Origin: Rhodobacter sp.
GTDB taxonomy: Bacteria; Pseudomonadota; Alphaproteobacteria; Rhodobacterales; Rhodobacteraceae
NCBI GenBank assembly: GCA_020250445.1
Contig: JADCEF010000023.1
Location: 1-64,000 of the forward strand
Length of the DNA stretch: 64,000 nt
Direction of reading: 5' to 3'
This document shows, in pieces, positions 19,588-30,072 of the stretch; positions within the stretch are counted from its first letter, which is position 1; the number at the start of each line of letters is the position of its first letter. A model generated the notes under the pieces. That model did no database searches. It was given only the letters and a program-made list of their open reading frames with translations, and was not told the DNA's origin. The translations under genes and the position numbers were made by a program.

Positions 19588-21600
19588 CTACTCCGCCGCC
19601 AGCGGGGCCGTTGCCCGTGCCAAAGCGCCCGCCGAAAGTTCGGCCATCAGCACAGAGGCCCGCGCAATCGGGTTGGTCAGGTAGAAATCCGTCACCGCCG
19701 TGCGGAAATCGGCCGGGGACGGTTCGCGCAGCGCCAGCGGCTGCCAGTCGTTCCGGGGCACCTCGTCGATCCGGCCCAGATGCGGCACGGCAGCCACCAG
19801 CGCCCGGCGCAGCTGCGCCAGGCTGTCCCAGGGCTGGGTCACCCCAAGTTCTGCCGACAGCGCCCGCAGGATCGCCCAGTTTTCCTTGGCCTCGCCCGGC
19901 GCAAATCCGGCGCGCAAGGCCAGTTGCGGACGGCCTTCGGTGTTCACGAACAGCCCGTTTTCTTCCGTATAGGCCGCGCCCGGCAGGATCAGGTCGGCGC
20001 GGTGCGCGCCCCGGTCACCATGGCTGCCCTGATAGATCACGAAATGGCCCGCCGCGATGTCAACCTCGTCCGCGCCAAGGTTGTAGATCACCCCGGCCCC
20101 GTCCGTTGCCGCGCGCAGGCCGCCCTCGGTGGTGCAGCCCACATCCAGCGCGCCCACGCGCGCCGCCGCCGTGTGCAGGATCAGCAGCCCCGCGTCCCGG
20201 GCCTGAGCCAGCGCCATCGCCTGCGACAACACCGCCTCGCCATCGGCCCCGGTCAAGGCACCCTGCCCGACAATCACGATCCCCGGCTTGTCCAGCGGCG
20301 TTGCCTCGGCTACCAGCCGCATCAGGGCCGCGCGCCCGGGCCCGGCATGGGTGACCTCATAGGTCAGGTCTGCCGCCGGCCCCACCAGCGTCACCTGCGC
20401 CCCCAAGGTCCAGGCCCTGCGGATGCGCGCGTTCAGCACCGGCGATTCCAGACGCGGGTTGGTGCCGATCAGGACAATGGATTTGGCCGCATCGATATCT
20501 TCAATCCGCGCCGTGCCGACATAGGCCGACCGGTTGCCTGCGGGCAGCTTCGCGCCATCGACGCGCGCCTCGACCTTGCCGCCCAGCCCTTCGACCAGCT
20601 GCCGCAGGGCAAAGGCCGCCTCGACCGGCACCAGATCGCCCACCAGCCCGGCCAGGGTCTTGCCCCGCATCGCTGTTGCCGCCGCCGCCAGCGCCTCGGG
20701 CCAGGTCACCGGCTTCAGCTTGCCCGCAACCCGCAGGTAAGGCCGGTCCAGCCGCTGCCGGCGCAGCCCGTCCCAGACAAAGCGGGTCTTGTCGGAAATC
20801 CATTCCTCGTTCACGCCGTCATGGTTGCGCGGCAGAATGCGCATCACCTCGCGCCCCTTGGTATCGACGCGGATATTGGCCCCGAGGGCATCCATCACAT
20901 CGATGGTTTCCGTCTTGGACAATTCCCATGGCCGGGCGGTAAAGGCATAGGGCTTTGACGTCAGCGCGCCCACCGGGCACAGATCGATGATATTGCCCTG
21001 CAGGTTCGAATCGAGCGTCTGGTTCAGGTAAGACGTGATTTCGGCATCCTCGCCCCGCCCGGTCTGGCCCATCTGGGTGATGCCCGCCACTTCGGTGGTA
21101 AAGCGCACACAGCGCGTGCAGGAAATGCAGCGCGTCATCTTCGTGGCCACCAGCGGCCCCAGATCCAGATCGTCGCTGGCCCGCTTTGGCTCGCGGTAGC
21201 GGCTGAAATCCACGCCGTAAGCCATGGCCTGATCCTGCAGGTCGCATTCGCCGCCCTGATCGCAGATCGGGCAATCCAGCGGATGGTTGATCAGCAGGAA
21301 TTCCATCACGCCCTCGCGGGCCTTTTTCACCATCGGCGAATTGGTCTTGACCAGCGGCGGTTCGCCATTGGGTCCGGGGCGCAGGTCGCGCACCTGCATG
21401 GCGCAGGACGCGGCAGGCTTGGGCGGGCCACCGACCACTTCCACCAGACACATCCGGCAGTTCCCGGCAATCGTCAGCCGTTCGTGATAGCAAAAGCGCG
21501 GAATTTCCACGCCCGCAACCTCGGCGGCCTGAATGATGGTCATCGCCGGATCAACATGAACCACGATGCCGTCAATCGAAATTGCCTTGAGATCAGACAT
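19588..21600 (-). CDS. nuoG: NADH-quinone oxidoreductase subunit G
   Basis: Largest peripheral subunit of complex I, 670 residues, the usual alphaproteobacterial length. The N-terminus binds 2Fe-2S (N1b: [23 protein letters not shown] plus a later cysteine), then come the His-ligand/[16 protein letters not shown]-type cluster region (here [13 protein letters not shown]) and [10 protein letters not shown] with [11 protein letters not shown]. The C-terminal molybdopterin-oxidoreductase-like domain is inactive in this family. The start overlaps the end of a 61-residue gene by 8 bases. Confidence 0.97.
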   Translation of the reverse strand: MSDLKAISIDGIVVHVDPAMTIIQAAEVAGVEIPRFCYHERLTIAGNCRMCLVEVVGGPPKPAASCAMQVRDLRPGPNGEPPLVKTNSPMVKKAREGVMEFLLINHPLDCPICDQGGECDLQDQAMAYGVDFSRYREPKRASDDLDLGPLVATKMTRCISCTRCVRFTTEVAGITQMGQTGRGEDAEITSYLNQTLDSNLQGNIIDLCPVGALTSKPYAFTARPWELSKTETIDVMDALGANIRVDTKGREVMRILPRNHDGVNEEWISDKTRFVWDGLRRQRLDRPYLRVAGKLKPVTWPEALAAAATAMRGKTLAGLVGDLVPVEAAFALRQLVEGLGGKVEARVDGAKLPAGNRSAYVGTARIEDIDAAKSIVLIGTNPRLESPVLNARIRRAWTLGAQVTLVGPAADLTYEVTHAGPGRAALMRLVAEATPLDKPGIVIVGQGALTGADGEAVLSQAMALAQARDAGLLILHTAAARVGALDVGCTTEGGLRAATDGAGVIYNLGADEVDIAAGHFVIYQGSHGDRGAHRADLILPGAAYTEENGLFVNTEGRPQLALRAGFAPGEAKENWAILRALSAELGVTQPWDSLAQLRRALVAAVPHLGRIDEVPRNDWQPLALREPSPADFRTAVTDFYLTNPIARASVLMAELSAGALARATAPLAAE

Positions 21601-21778
21601 GCGCCTTGTCCTTCCAGCTCAGCCGCGCCAGCGCGGCACGCAGCCATGTACCAAGCCCAGAGGCAGGTCCGGCTGCGGGTACAGTTTCATCAATGCACTG
21701 AAACGAAATGCCTTTCAGGCGCGCCTCGGCGTCCTGCAATGCGAATTTCGGGTCAAGATTGCCATAACACATGCCCAT
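21593..21778 (-). CDS. Small protein of unknown function upstream of nuoG
   Basis: A 61-residue protein (start [20 protein letters not shown], end SWKDKAHV) with two cysteines and no membrane helix. I know no function. The frame is open farther upstream, but the ATG at 21778 forms a TGATG junction with the stop of the DUF3291 gene, and the stop overlaps the nuoG start by 8 bases. That position makes it likely to be real and co-translated. Confidence 0.65.
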   Translation of the reverse strand: MGMCYGNLDPKFALQDAEARLKGISFQCIDETVPAAGPASGLGTWLRAALARLSWKDKAHV

Positions 21779-22272
21779 CACTCCGCCGCCATCGGGTTGC
21801 ATTGGTGCTGCCGGTACAGCCGCGCCTCTTTCAGCCAGGACCAGCCAAAGGCATGGTCGCTGTCCCCATGCGCCTGCAGGTGGTCCAGCCGCGCCAGGCC
21901 TTCGTCCAGCGTCGGGCGGTGCCCGGCGGGCACCCGCCACATTACGAAATGCATCTTTCCCAGCACCTCGAACCATTCGGCCCGGCGTTCGTAGAATGCC
22001 CGGTGCACGGTATTCCAGACGAAATTCTCCAGCGTTTCCACGCTTTCCCACACCGACAGGTTCGAGACGAACTGCGGATCGCCGCCGATCTTTGTCGCGG
22101 TATTGCCCGTTCCCGGTTCACCCGACCCTTCCATCATCCACACGAAGCCCGGCATCCGCTTGCCCAGGCCATTCACCCGGTCCAGCGCGCCCATGAATTC
22201 GGCCACGCGCGGATCGTCGGTGGGGGCCAGCAGCCGCCCGATGTTCAGCTCTGCCAGATGCAACCCTGTCAT
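21778..22272 (-). CDS. DUF3291-domain protein
   Basis: A 164-residue soluble protein matching the DUF3291 pattern (LHLAELNIGRLLAPTDDPRV near the start, then NLSVWESVETLENFVW and FVMWRVPAGHRPTLDEGLARL). The family has a ferredoxin-like dimeric barrel reminiscent of antibiotic-biosynthesis monooxygenases; its activity is not established. The ATG at 22272 overlaps the upstream lipoprotein stop (ATGA), and its own stop shares a base with the next start (TGATG). Confidence 0.85.
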   Translation of the reverse strand: MTGLHLAELNIGRLLAPTDDPRVAEFMGALDRVNGLGKRMPGFVWMMEGSGEPGTGNTATKIGGDPQFVSNLSVWESVETLENFVWNTVHRAFYERRAEWFEVLGKMHFVMWRVPAGHRPTLDEGLARLDHLQAHGDSDHAFGWSWLKEARLYRQHQCNPMAAE

Positions 22273-22640
22273 GTGCAAACCCCGTCAAAAACCCAGGTCC
22301 CCGCCCCTTCATAGCGGCCCAGCACCGCCCTGTTGAAGGTGCCGCCTGCCGCGTTGCAGCCTTTTTCGGCGGCTGCCTTGGAGATGCGACCTTCGCTGTT
22401 GGCAAGGTCCGCCCCGTCGGCCCGGCGCACGATCACACCCAGACCAGCCGTCGGCACCGCCCCCATCGGCGTCAACCGCTCGCCCGGCGGGCCGTCGCGC
22501 ATGAAGGTCTGGAACTCCACGCCTTCCACGATCACCTTCTCGCGGCCCGGATCCATCGGTTGCAGCGCCGCCTCGGGCCCCTTTCCGCAGGCGGACAGGG
22601 CCAGCATCGCGCCCATGCAGATCACCGCCGCCCGCGCCAT
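22269..22640 (-). CDS. Putative lipoprotein in the nuo operon
   Basis: A 123-residue protein beginning MARAAVICMGAMLALSACGK. The LSAC lipobox predicts lipid attachment at Cys18 and export. The rest is soluble and ends ...AGTWVFDGVCT. I recognise no named family. The frame is open upstream (to 22814), but the lipobox fixes the start at 22640. It overlaps the DUF3291 gene by four bases. Confidence 0.8.
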   Translation of the reverse strand: MARAAVICMGAMLALSACGKGPEAALQPMDPGREKVIVEGVEFQTFMRDGPPGERLTPMGAVPTAGLGVIVRRADGADLANSEGRISKAAAEKGCNAAGGTFNRAVLGRYEGAGTWVFDGVCT

Positions 22641-22722
22641 CGTCACTCCGCCACATTCGTGCGCGGGTGAAAGGATATGCCGTTTGGTCACGGCGGTCAT
22701 GACTTGATGCCCCTTGCATTCT

Positions 22723-23037
22723 TCATGCCGCTCTCCGCAGACGAACCGCAACAGCCAGACTGAACGCGGCGGCAAAAGGTGCCGAAAGGAATGTTGAAAA
22801 AATAAGGGGTACAAGCATCAGATCCTCAAAAGACTTTAGAGACGAAAGTCCTGAAATCATCAGTAAAAGCCCCACAATCGACAGAAAAGGCGGCAAGGCT
22901 GCGACCAAACAAGCGGTCCGCCATAACCAAGACAACTTATGCTGCGGTGCCATCATGAACAAAGCCAAAAGCACGATCAACAAAGCCGAAAGCATGATCG
23001 CCAATGCGAGGAGCGGCGCGAAATATTCACTGAACAC
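22723..23037 (-). CDS. Small integral membrane protein downstream of nuoF
   Basis: A 104-residue hydrophobic protein with three clear membrane segments (about residues 7-28, 40-64 and 75-98) and a basic C-terminus VRLRRAA. No catalytic motif is visible and no family is recognised. It starts six bases after the nuoF stop and is followed by 82 non-coding bases before the lipoprotein gene. Residence in the operon suggests a membrane role linked to complex I, but this is only positional. Confidence 0.75.
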   Translation of the reverse strand: MFSEYFAPLLALAIMLSALLIVLLALFMMAPQHKLSWLWRTACLVAALPPFLSIVGLLLMISGLSSLKSFEDLMLVPLIFSTFLSAPFAAAFSLAVAVRLRRAA

Positions 23038-23043
23038 CCTGCA

Positions 23044-24339
23044 TCACTCCGCCGCCATCGCGCCCATGCGGCCGGTCTTCCGCGCCTTGATCCGATCCTC
23101 GATCTCGTCCCGGAACGCCCGCACCAGCCCCTGAATCGGCCAAGCCGCCGCATCGCCCAGCGCACAGATCGTGTGCCCTTCCACCTGTTTGGTGACGGAA
23201 ACCAGCATGTCGATCTCTTCCACTTCCGCCTCGCCACGCACCAGGCGGTCCATCACCCGCATCATCCAGCCCGTGCCCTCGCGGCAGGGGGTACACTGGC
23301 CGCAGGATTCATGCTTGTAGAACTTCGACAGCCGCCAGATCGCCTTGATCACATCCGTGGACTGATCCATCACGATCACCGCCGCCGTGCCCAGGCCAGA
23401 GCGTTGTTCGCGCAGCCAGTCGAAATCCATCAGCGCATCGTCGCATTGCGCCTGCGTCAGCAGCGGCACCGATGATCCGCCTGGGATCACCGCCTTGATG
23501 TTCTTCCAGCCGCCGCGCACGCCGCCGCAATGGCGGTCCAGCAATTCGCGCAGCGGGATCGACATCGCCTCTTCCACCACGCAGGGCGCATTCACATGGC
23601 CGGAGATACCGAAAATCTTGGTGCCCGTATTGTTCGGCCGCCCGAAGCTGGCGAACCAGTCCGCCCCGCGCCGCAGGATGGTCGGCACCACCGCAATCGA
23701 TTCCACATTGTTCACCGTGGTGGGGCAGCCATACAGGCCCGACCCCGCCGGAAAGGGCGGCTTCATGCGCGGCATGCCCTTTTTGCCTTCCAGGCTTTCC
23801 AGCAGCGCCGTTTCCTCGCCGCAGATATAGGCCCCGGCCCCATGGTGCAGATACAGGTCGAAATCCCAGCCCGAGCCTGCGGCATTCCGGCCCAGTAGGC
23901 CCGCATCATAGCATTCGTCCAGCGCCGCCTGCAGCGCCTCACGCTCGCGGATGTATTCGCCCCGGATGTAGATGTAGCCGGTATGGGCCCCCATGGCGAA
24001 ACCGGCAATCAGGCAACCCTCGATCAGGGTGTGCGGATCATGGCGCATGATCTCGCGGTCCTTGCAGGTGCCGGGTTCGGATTCGTCGGCATTGACCACC
24101 AGATAGGCCGGGCGGCCATCCGACACCTTTGGCATGAAGGACCATTTCAGACCGGTGGGAAAGCCCGCCCCGCCGCGCCCGCGCAAGCCGCTGGCCTTGA
24201 CCTGATCAATGATCCGGTCCCGCCCCTGCGCCAGGATCGCGGCGGTTCCGTTCCAGTGCCCCCGCGTCTTCGCCCCCGCCAGGCTGCGGTCATGCATGCC
24301 GTACAGGTTGGTGAAGATGCGGTCCTGATCCTTCAGCAT
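23044..24339 (-). CDS. nuoF: NADH-quinone oxidoreductase subunit F
   Basis: NADH-oxidising subunit of complex I that binds FMN and the 4Fe-4S cluster N3. The 431 residues show the NADH/FMN glycine-rich motif [16 protein letters not shown], the FMN segment [15 protein letters not shown] and the cluster motif [15 protein letters not shown]. Length is normal. It begins 10 bases after a DUF5337 gene. Confidence 0.97.
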   Translation of the reverse strand: MLKDQDRIFTNLYGMHDRSLAGAKTRGHWNGTAAILAQGRDRIIDQVKASGLRGRGGAGFPTGLKWSFMPKVSDGRPAYLVVNADESEPGTCKDREIMRHDPHTLIEGCLIAGFAMGAHTGYIYIRGEYIREREALQAALDECYDAGLLGRNAAGSGWDFDLYLHHGAGAYICGEETALLESLEGKKGMPRMKPPFPAGSGLYGCPTTVNNVESIAVVPTILRRGADWFASFGRPNNTGTKIFGISGHVNAPCVVEEAMSIPLRELLDRHCGGVRGGWKNIKAVIPGGSSVPLLTQAQCDDALMDFDWLREQRSGLGTAAVIVMDQSTDVIKAIWRLSKFYKHESCGQCTPCREGTGWMMRVMDRLVRGEAEVEEIDMLVSVTKQVEGHTICALGDAAAWPIQGLVRAFRDEIEDRIKARKTGRMGAMAAE

Positions 24340-24349
24340 CGTTTGGTCC

Positions 24350-24568
24350 TCAATTGTTCCGGCGCGCGCGCCAGATGCGGGTGGTCACGACCAGCGCCCA
24401 GACAAAGGCGGCCAAAGCGGCAAGATCGAACAGAAACACGAACCGGGGGGACCAGCCCAGCGCACCGCCCAAAAGCTGCGCCCCCATCCACAGCACCATG
24501 GTCGCGGCAATGACGATCGCGACAAGCCGCGCCTGCCCGGCCAGGTGACGGTCCTGCGATCCGGCCAT
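24350..24568 (-). CDS. DUF5337-type small membrane protein
   Basis: A 72-residue protein with two hydrophobic helices (about residues 16-34 and 42-62) and a basic tail IWRARRNN. It resembles the DUF5337 family, which in Rhodobacterales is found in this place in nuo operons. Its start forms a TGATG junction with the preceding helix-hairpin-helix gene. The role is unknown; assembly or stability of complex I is a positional guess. Confidence 0.75.
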   Translation of the reverse strand: MAGSQDRHLAGQARLVAIVIAATMVLWMGAQLLGGALGWSPRFVFLFDLAALAAFVWALVVTTRIWRARRNN

Positions 24569-25158
24569 CAGTACACATCACCTTTGTCGACCCGGTCGGA
24601 AAACTCCGTGGTGCCGCCCGCCGCCAGAATGCGCGCCTGCGCAACCCAGTCATCGCGCGTCACCCGTCCCTTGAAGCCTTCAAGGTTCTCGTCCACCCAG
24701 GCAATCTCATCCGCCGTCCAGGCGGCGATCTGATCGAAGTGAAAAAAGCCCAGGCTGTGGCAGAGTTGCTCAAGCTTCGGCCCGACCCCCTTGATGCGCT
24801 TCAGGTCATCGGCAGCCCCGCTGCGCGCGCCGGTCAACCCGGCGGGACGGCGCGGCGCCAGGGGCGTGGCAGAGGGCGCGGCAGCCGGGGCAGGCGCATG
24901 AAGCGGGGCGGCAGCGGCCAGCGGCTGCGGATTCACCGGGCGCAGGGCGGTGTCCACCGGCTCGCCGCTTGCGACCTGAACGCGCCCCGGCAGGCCAAGG
25001 ATCAGCCCGACGACCGCGAAGATCAGCGCGCCGACAAAGCAGCACTGCAGGGGGCTCAGGCCCACGACAACATAGGATACCGCGGCAGCCACAAGGCCGG
25101 CGGCTGCGGCAATCACCCAGCCTGCAAGCAGGGGCGTCTGTTTGTTTTCTGCAATCAT
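24568..25158 (-). CDS. Membrane-anchored helix-hairpin-helix protein of the nuo operon
   Basis: A 196-residue protein with two N-terminal membrane helices (about residues 10-33 and 38-58), an Ala/Pro-rich linker (about 75-105) and a C-terminal helix-hairpin-helix domain with LKRIKGVGPKLEQLCHSLGF. The same domain is seen in NuoE-linked proteins of Rhodobacterales, sometimes as a NuoE extension. Such domains usually bind nucleic acid, but here, tied to a membrane anchor and between nuoE and nuoF, a protein-protein role seems more likely. It lies 43 bases after nuoE. Confidence 0.82.
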   Translation of the reverse strand: MIAENKQTPLLAGWVIAAAAGLVAAAVSYVVVGLSPLQCCFVGALIFAVVGLILGLPGRVQVASGEPVDTALRPVNPQPLAAAAPLHAPAPAAAPSATPLAPRRPAGLTGARSGAADDLKRIKGVGPKLEQLCHSLGFFHFDQIAAWTADEIAWVDENLEGFKGRVTRDDWVAQARILAAGGTTEFSDRVDKGDVY

Positions 25159-25201
25159 CGGTCGTCTCCCTTCCCTTTGGCCTGCACTGGCCGGTTCCGG
25201 T

Positions 25202-25978
25202 TCAGTCCTTCGTCGTCTTTGCCGCCGCCTTCGTCTTGCCGGGGGCCTTGGTCTTGGCAGGGGCTGCGGCCTGGCCCAGCCAGGGCGTCCGCAGCGGCAC
25301 TTCGGTGCCGTCGATCCGCCGCACCGTATCCTTCAGATCGACCGCCGCCTGGGCCGAGGCATTGTACTGCCTGCGGCCCGAATCGAATTCCTTCAGAGCG
25401 GTCAGCCCGGTGACCGGTTCACTGGCATAGCGGCCGTTCTGCGGCCCCGGCACCGGCACCTCTCCGGCCGCAAAACGGTCGATCAGCCCGCGCAGCCTGT
25501 CTGCCGTCAGGTCCTCGTAGTAATCCTTGCCGATCTGGGCCATGGGCGCATTGGCGCAGGCCCCCATGCATTCCACCTCTTCCCACGTGAAGCGGCCATC
25601 GGGGGAAAGCTGGTGCGCCTTGGGCGCGATCTTTTCGCGGCAGACGGCAATCAACTCTTCCGCGCCGCAGATCATGCAGGATGTGGTGCCGCAGACCTGC
25701 ACATGCGCCACCGACCCCACCGGGGAAAGCTGGAACATGAAGTAAAATGTCGCCACTTCCAGCGCCCGGATATGGGCCATGCCCAGCATGTCGGCGATAT
25801 GTTCGATGGCGGGGCGGGTTAGCCAGCCCTCCTGCTCCTGCGCGCGCCACAGGAGCGGAATGATGGCACTGGCCTGACGGCCCGCCGGGTATTTGGTGAT
25901 CTGCCCCTGCGCCCAGGCGAGGTTGGCCGGGGTGAAGGCAAAGGACGCAGGCTGGTCATGGTGAAGGCGGCGGAGCAT
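25202..25978 (-). CDS. nuoE: NADH-quinone oxidoreductase subunit E
   Basis: Thioredoxin-like complex I subunit carrying the 2Fe-2S cluster N1a. The 258 residues have the cluster cysteines in [11 protein letters not shown] and [12 protein letters not shown], after an N-terminal helical part. A Lys/Ala-rich tail ([17 protein letters not shown]) extends the C-terminus. The ATG at 25978 shares its A with the stop of the upstream DUF4160-DUF2442 gene (TGATG), and the Shine-Dalgarno sequence is weak, so translation probably depends on coupling. The first 27 codons are repeated at 26905-26985. Confidence 0.96.
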   Translation of the reverse strand: MLRRLHHDQPASFAFTPANLAWAQGQITKYPAGRQASAIIPLLWRAQEQEGWLTRPAIEHIADMLGMAHIRALEVATFYFMFQLSPVGSVAHVQVCGTTSCMICGAEELIAVCREKIAPKAHQLSPDGRFTWEEVECMGACANAPMAQIGKDYYEDLTADRLRGLIDRFAAGEVPVPGPQNGRYASEPVTGLTALKEFDSGRRQYNASAQAAVDLKDTVRRIDGTEVPLRTPWLGQAAAPAKTKAPGKTKAAAKTTKD

Positions 25979-26484
25979 CAGGCGGTCAACCTTGTCTTGG
26001 CTTCGATCTGTTCGTCCGACAGCAGGCGGAGCGCCTGCGCGCAGAAATCCGCGCCATTCGCCCACTCAACACCGCCGCCGTTGTTCACCAGCGAGACGTC
26101 GCGGAAGACATCCGGGTCATTCAGCATCTTGAGCAACGGATTGCGCTGCATCCATCCAGTCACGTCCACATCTCGGGTGACGCCGTCATCCCAGGTCAGT
26201 CGCAACGTGCCCGTCGCCAGCGGCTCCACACCCCGAAGGCGCACATTCGGTATCTTCATGGATTGAACTCCCTCCATGCGTCGCAAAAGGCGGTCATTAT
26301 TTGCTTTCGCCCAATCCTTCGCCTCCCGCAGGGCACGTGCGTCGACACTGCCGTCGATCACCTCAAGCGTCCTGATCGCCATCAATGCGCCCTGCTCGGG
26401 CGTGTCGATGTGAAAATGCGGCGGGTTGTGGCCCTTGAAATACATGCGGATCACACAGTGTTGCAGACGGACGATGATGGGCAT
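25978..26484 (-). CDS. Fused DUF4160-DUF2442 protein inserted ahead of nuoE
   Basis: A 168-residue protein. Residues 1 to about 75 match DUF4160 ([20 protein letters not shown], then PPHFHID) and the rest matches DUF2442 ([31 protein letters not shown]). In most genomes the two are separate adjacent genes, sometimes proposed as toxin-antitoxin pairs; here they share one frame, the DUF2442 Met being internal. The frame is also open upstream to a duplicated nuoE start at 26985, so longer products (335 residues) are possible. The stop overlaps the nuoE start. Confidence 0.8.
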   Translation of the reverse strand: MPIIVRLQHCVIRMYFKGHNPPHFHIDTPEQGALMAIRTLEVIDGSVDARALREAKDWAKANNDRLLRRMEGVQSMKIPNVRLRGVEPLATGTLRLTWDDGVTRDVDVTGWMQRNPLLKMLNDPDVFRDVSLVNNGGGVEWANGADFCAQALRLLSDEQIEAKTRLTA

Positions 26485-26904
26485 GTCACCAACAAGTCCT
26501 CCAAAGGACCGATCACTGGTACCCCTTTGGAATGCCGCAGCAAAGTGCCGGTACCCCTGGCTGCCTGACCGGAAGAAAAGGATATCTTTCCCGCTCCCCT
26601 TGCTCTGGCCGGGGCCATCGCCCCGGCCACGCGCTGCGCGTGCCGCACACCCGCCGGGGGCCAAAGCCCCCGGCCAGCGCCCGCCCCGCCCATGGCGGGC
26701 GCTTCGCCCCCGCCGGGCCGGGCGCTGGCCTTCGTTGCGCTTGGGGAAACGGTCCTGTGGGTGCGTGGTCTCTTGCAGGGCGGGGAAACGCGGTGCGTTT
26801 CCTGATCCGCCCTGCACGGCACCCACCTTCTGCCGGATAGGCAAGGCTATCCCGGACGGCAGGCGACGGGTATGTTCCTTCAACCAACTGTCAGGGGACC
26901 TGCT
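26485..26904 (-). other. Inserted spacer between nuoE fragment and DUF4160 gene, no gene recognised
   Basis: About 420 bases with no recognisable protein family on either strand, very GC-rich in the middle and holding three strong hairpins (see the repeat entry). On the minus strand it is open in the frame that joins the nuoE fragment to the DUF4160 gene, but the translation is rich in Arg, Gly and Pro and looks non-functional. Confidence 0.6.
26607..26699. repeat. Cluster of three perfect GC hairpins
   Basis: Three inverted repeats in 93 bases: GGCCGGGGC/GCCCCGGCC with loop CATC (26607-26628), GCCGGGGGC/GCCCCCGGC with loop CAAA (26653-26674), and CCCGCC/GGCGGG with loop CAT (26685-26699). 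None is followed by a T-run on either strand, so simple terminators are unlikely. They may be a dispersed intergenic repeat or mRNA-stabilising structures inside the nuo transcript. Confidence 0.8.
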
Positions 26905-26985
26905 GATCTGCCCCTGCGCCCACGCCAGGTTAGCGGGCGTGAAGGCAAAGGACGCGGGCTGGTGTGGGTGAAGGCGGCGGAGCAT
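26905..26985 (-). pseudogene. Duplicated first 27 codons of nuoE
   Basis: The minus-strand frame begins [20 protein letters not shown] and continues to WAQGQI, nearly identical in protein to the nuoE start at 25978 ([20 protein letters not shown]...), with about nine base differences over 81, mostly silent. After codon 27 similarity stops. It has a good Shine-Dalgarno sequence (AGGGA six bases before the ATG) and follows the preceding gene by nine bases, so this is probably the original nuoE start and the intact copy downstream came with an insertion. Confidence 0.85.
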
Positions 26986-26994
26986 CGGTTGTCC

Positions 26995-27315
26995 CTATTG
27001 TGTCAATACACAGATCACCGGGATGTTCGGGATCGTGCGATCAGGTGTCTTACCCGCTATTTCCTGAAGAAGAACGGCCTGCCTTTGTTGCTGAAGCTCG
27101 GCCGTGTCGGCGAGATAGCAAAGGTACATGTCATCCCCCTTTCGCATCCCGTAGATGTCGCGCGAAGCGCCGGAGGTCGCGAAGGTCTCGAAACCAGCGA
27201 TTGCAAGGTCGGATGAATAGACGAAATCGGACTCGCCCACTATGAACCCGCCCTCGGACAGAGCCGCGCAGGGCACCATGCCCAAGCACAAAACGGTGAC
27301 ACCAATTAGCCTCAT
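26995..27315 (-). CDS. Small exported protein downstream of nuoD
   Basis: A 106-residue protein with a signal peptide ([20 protein letters not shown], probable cleavage after AALS) and two further cysteines ([15 protein letters not shown]) that may pair in the periplasm. No family is recognised. The ATG at 27315 overlaps the nuoD stop by four bases (ATGA). The frame is open upstream into nuoD, but the signal peptide and overlap fix the start. Confidence 0.75.
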   Translation of the reverse strand: MRLIGVTVLCLGMVPCAALSEGGFIVGESDFVYSSDLAIAGFETFATSGASRDIYGMRKGDDMYLCYLADTAELQQQRQAVLLQEIAGKTPDRTIPNIPVICVLTQ

Positions 27316-28523
27316 CTGTCGATCTCCCCAAAAACAACATCCATCGTCCCGATGATCGCACTCACATCGGCCAGTTGGTGGCCCTTGCAGATATGGTCCA
27401 TCGCCTGCAGGTGCAGGAACCCCGGTGCCCGCAGCTTGGCGCGGTAGGGGCGGTTGGTGCCGTCGGCCACCAGATAGACGCCGAATTCGCCCTTCGGTGC
27501 CTCCACCGCCGCATAAACCTCGCCCGCGGGCACATGGAAGCCTTCGGTGTAAAGCTTGAAGTGATGGATCAGCGCCTCCATCGAGGTTTTCATCTCGCCC
27601 CGTTTCGGCGGGGTGATCTTGCCGCGTGCCAGGATATCGCCCGGCTCCACCCGCAGCCTGGCAATCGCCTGCCGGATGATCGAGGTCGACTCGCGCATTT
27701 CCTGCATCCGGCACAGATAGCGGTCATAGCAATCGCCGTTCTTGCCCACCGGAATCCTGAAATCGAATTCGTCATAGCATTCATAGGGCTGGCTGCGGCG
27801 CAGGTCCCAGGCCAGGCCCGATCCGCGCACCATGACACCGGAAAAGCCCCAGGCCTGGATATCCTCTTCCGTCACCACGCCGATATCGGCATTGCGCTGC
27901 TTGAAGATGCGGTTGTCGGTCAAAAGCCCGTCGATATCGTCCAGCACGCGCGGAAATTCCGCTGCCCATTGGTCGATATCTTCCAGCAGCTTTGGCGTCA
28001 GGTCCTGATGCACGCCGCCGGGGCGGAAATAGGCGGCATGAAGCCGGGCACCCGATGCCCGTTCATAGAACACCATCAGCTTTTCGCGTTCCTCGAACCC
28101 CCACAGCGGCGGCGTCAGCGCGCCCACATCCATCGCCTGGGTGGTCACGTTCAGCAGGTGGTTCAGCACCCGCCCGATCTCGCAGAACAAAACGCGGATC
28201 AGGCTGGCGCGGCGCGGCACGACCACCCCCGTCAGCTTTTCGATGGCCAGGCACCAGGCATGTTCCTGGTTCATCGGGGCCACATAATCCAGCCGGTCGA
28301 AATAGGGCAGGTTCTGCAGGTAGGTGCGGCTTTCCATCAGCTTTTCGGTGCCGCGGTGCAGCAGCCCGATATGGGGGTCGCAGCGTTCCACAATCTCGCC
28401 GTCCAGCTCCAGCACAAGGCGCAAAACACCATGCGCCGCAGGGTGTTGCGGCCCGAAGTTCAGGTTGAAGTTGCGGATCTTCTGCTCGCCCGTCAGCGCG
28501 TCGTCAAAGCTTCCGTCCATCAT
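27312..28523 (-). CDS. nuoD: NADH-quinone oxidoreductase subunit D
   Basis: 49-kDa subunit that lines the quinone-binding site of complex I. The 403 residues show [20 protein letters not shown] with the quinone-site His, [14 protein letters not shown] and RCRMQEM-like [17 protein letters not shown], ending in [19 protein letters not shown]. The ATG at 28523 (MMDGSFDDA) lies four bases after nuoC; a longer upstream extension was rejected because homologues begin near here. Confidence 0.97.
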   Translation of the reverse strand: MMDGSFDDALTGEQKIRNFNLNFGPQHPAAHGVLRLVLELDGEIVERCDPHIGLLHRGTEKLMESRTYLQNLPYFDRLDYVAPMNQEHAWCLAIEKLTGVVVPRRASLIRVLFCEIGRVLNHLLNVTTQAMDVGALTPPLWGFEEREKLMVFYERASGARLHAAYFRPGGVHQDLTPKLLEDIDQWAAEFPRVLDDIDGLLTDNRIFKQRNADIGVVTEEDIQAWGFSGVMVRGSGLAWDLRRSQPYECYDEFDFRIPVGKNGDCYDRYLCRMQEMRESTSIIRQAIARLRVEPGDILARGKITPPKRGEMKTSMEALIHHFKLYTEGFHVPAGEVYAAVEAPKGEFGVYLVADGTNRPYRAKLRAPGFLHLQAMDHICKGHQLADVSAIIGTMDVVFGEIDR

Positions 28524-28527
28524 GCGC

Positions 28528-29172
28528 TCACTTCGCCTTGTCATCGCCGGGAAGGATGTATTGCGCACCCTCCCACGGGCTCATGAAATCGAACTGCCGG
28601 TATTCCTGCACCAGCTTCACCGGCTCGTAGACCACGCGCTTGCGCGCCTCGTCATAGCGCACCTCGGTATAGCCCGTGGTCGGGAAATCCTTGCGCAGCG
28701 GGTGGCCGCGAAACCCGTAATCGGTCAGGATGCGCCGCAGGTCCGGATGCCCCGAGAAGAGGATGCCGAACATGTCGAAAACCTCGCGTTCAAACCAGTT
28801 GGCCGATGGATGAACGCCGGTGACCGAAGGCACCATGTCGCTGTCCTGCACCGCCACCTTCAGCCGGATGCGATGGTTCTGGTACATCGACAGCAGGTGA
28901 TAAACCAGATCAAAGCGCGCGGCGCGGTCAGGATGGTCGATGGCCGTGATATCGACCAGCGTGGAAAAGCGGCAGCCCTGATCGGCCTTGAGGAATTCGA
29001 CAAGCTGCACAAGACCCGTCAGCGGCACATGTAGGGTCAACTCGCCATGGGCAATCTCGCTGCGCGCCACGGCACCGGGGCGGCGAAGCTCGATATGCGC
29101 GGCAAGCTCGGCCAGCGCCTCACGTGACCGGGCGCGGCGGTCGCTGGCGATGGACAGGTCGGCCTCGGCCAT
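28528..29172 (-). CDS. nuoC: NADH-quinone oxidoreductase subunit C
   Basis: 30-kDa peripheral subunit of complex I, 214 residues. Signature segments are [32 protein letters not shown] (within it ERE.FDMFGI) and [20 protein letters not shown]. It is separate from nuoD, as in alphaproteobacteria and unlike enterobacteria. The ATG at 29172 lies 10 bases after nuoB. Confidence 0.97.
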   Translation of the reverse strand: MAEADLSIASDRRARSREALAELAAHIELRRPGAVARSEIAHGELTLHVPLTGLVQLVEFLKADQGCRFSTLVDITAIDHPDRAARFDLVYHLLSMYQNHRIRLKVAVQDSDMVPSVTGVHPSANWFEREVFDMFGILFSGHPDLRRILTDYGFRGHPLRKDFPTTGYTEVRYDEARKRVVYEPVKLVQEYRQFDFMSPWEGAQYILPGDDKAK

Positions 29173-29182
29173 GGCAGCCCTC

Positions 29183-30072
<890 letters not shown>

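Noticed and set aside
17971-20958. 995-codon plus-strand open frame antisense to nuoI, nuoH and nuoG
   Set aside because: Shadow of conserved minus-strand genes; no family likeness and a His/Gln/Arg-biased composition.
26451-26985. Several 100-180-codon frames on both strands in the spacer before the DUF4160 gene
   Set aside because: Arg/Gly/Pro-rich translations produced by high GC; no family resemblance and mutually overlapping.
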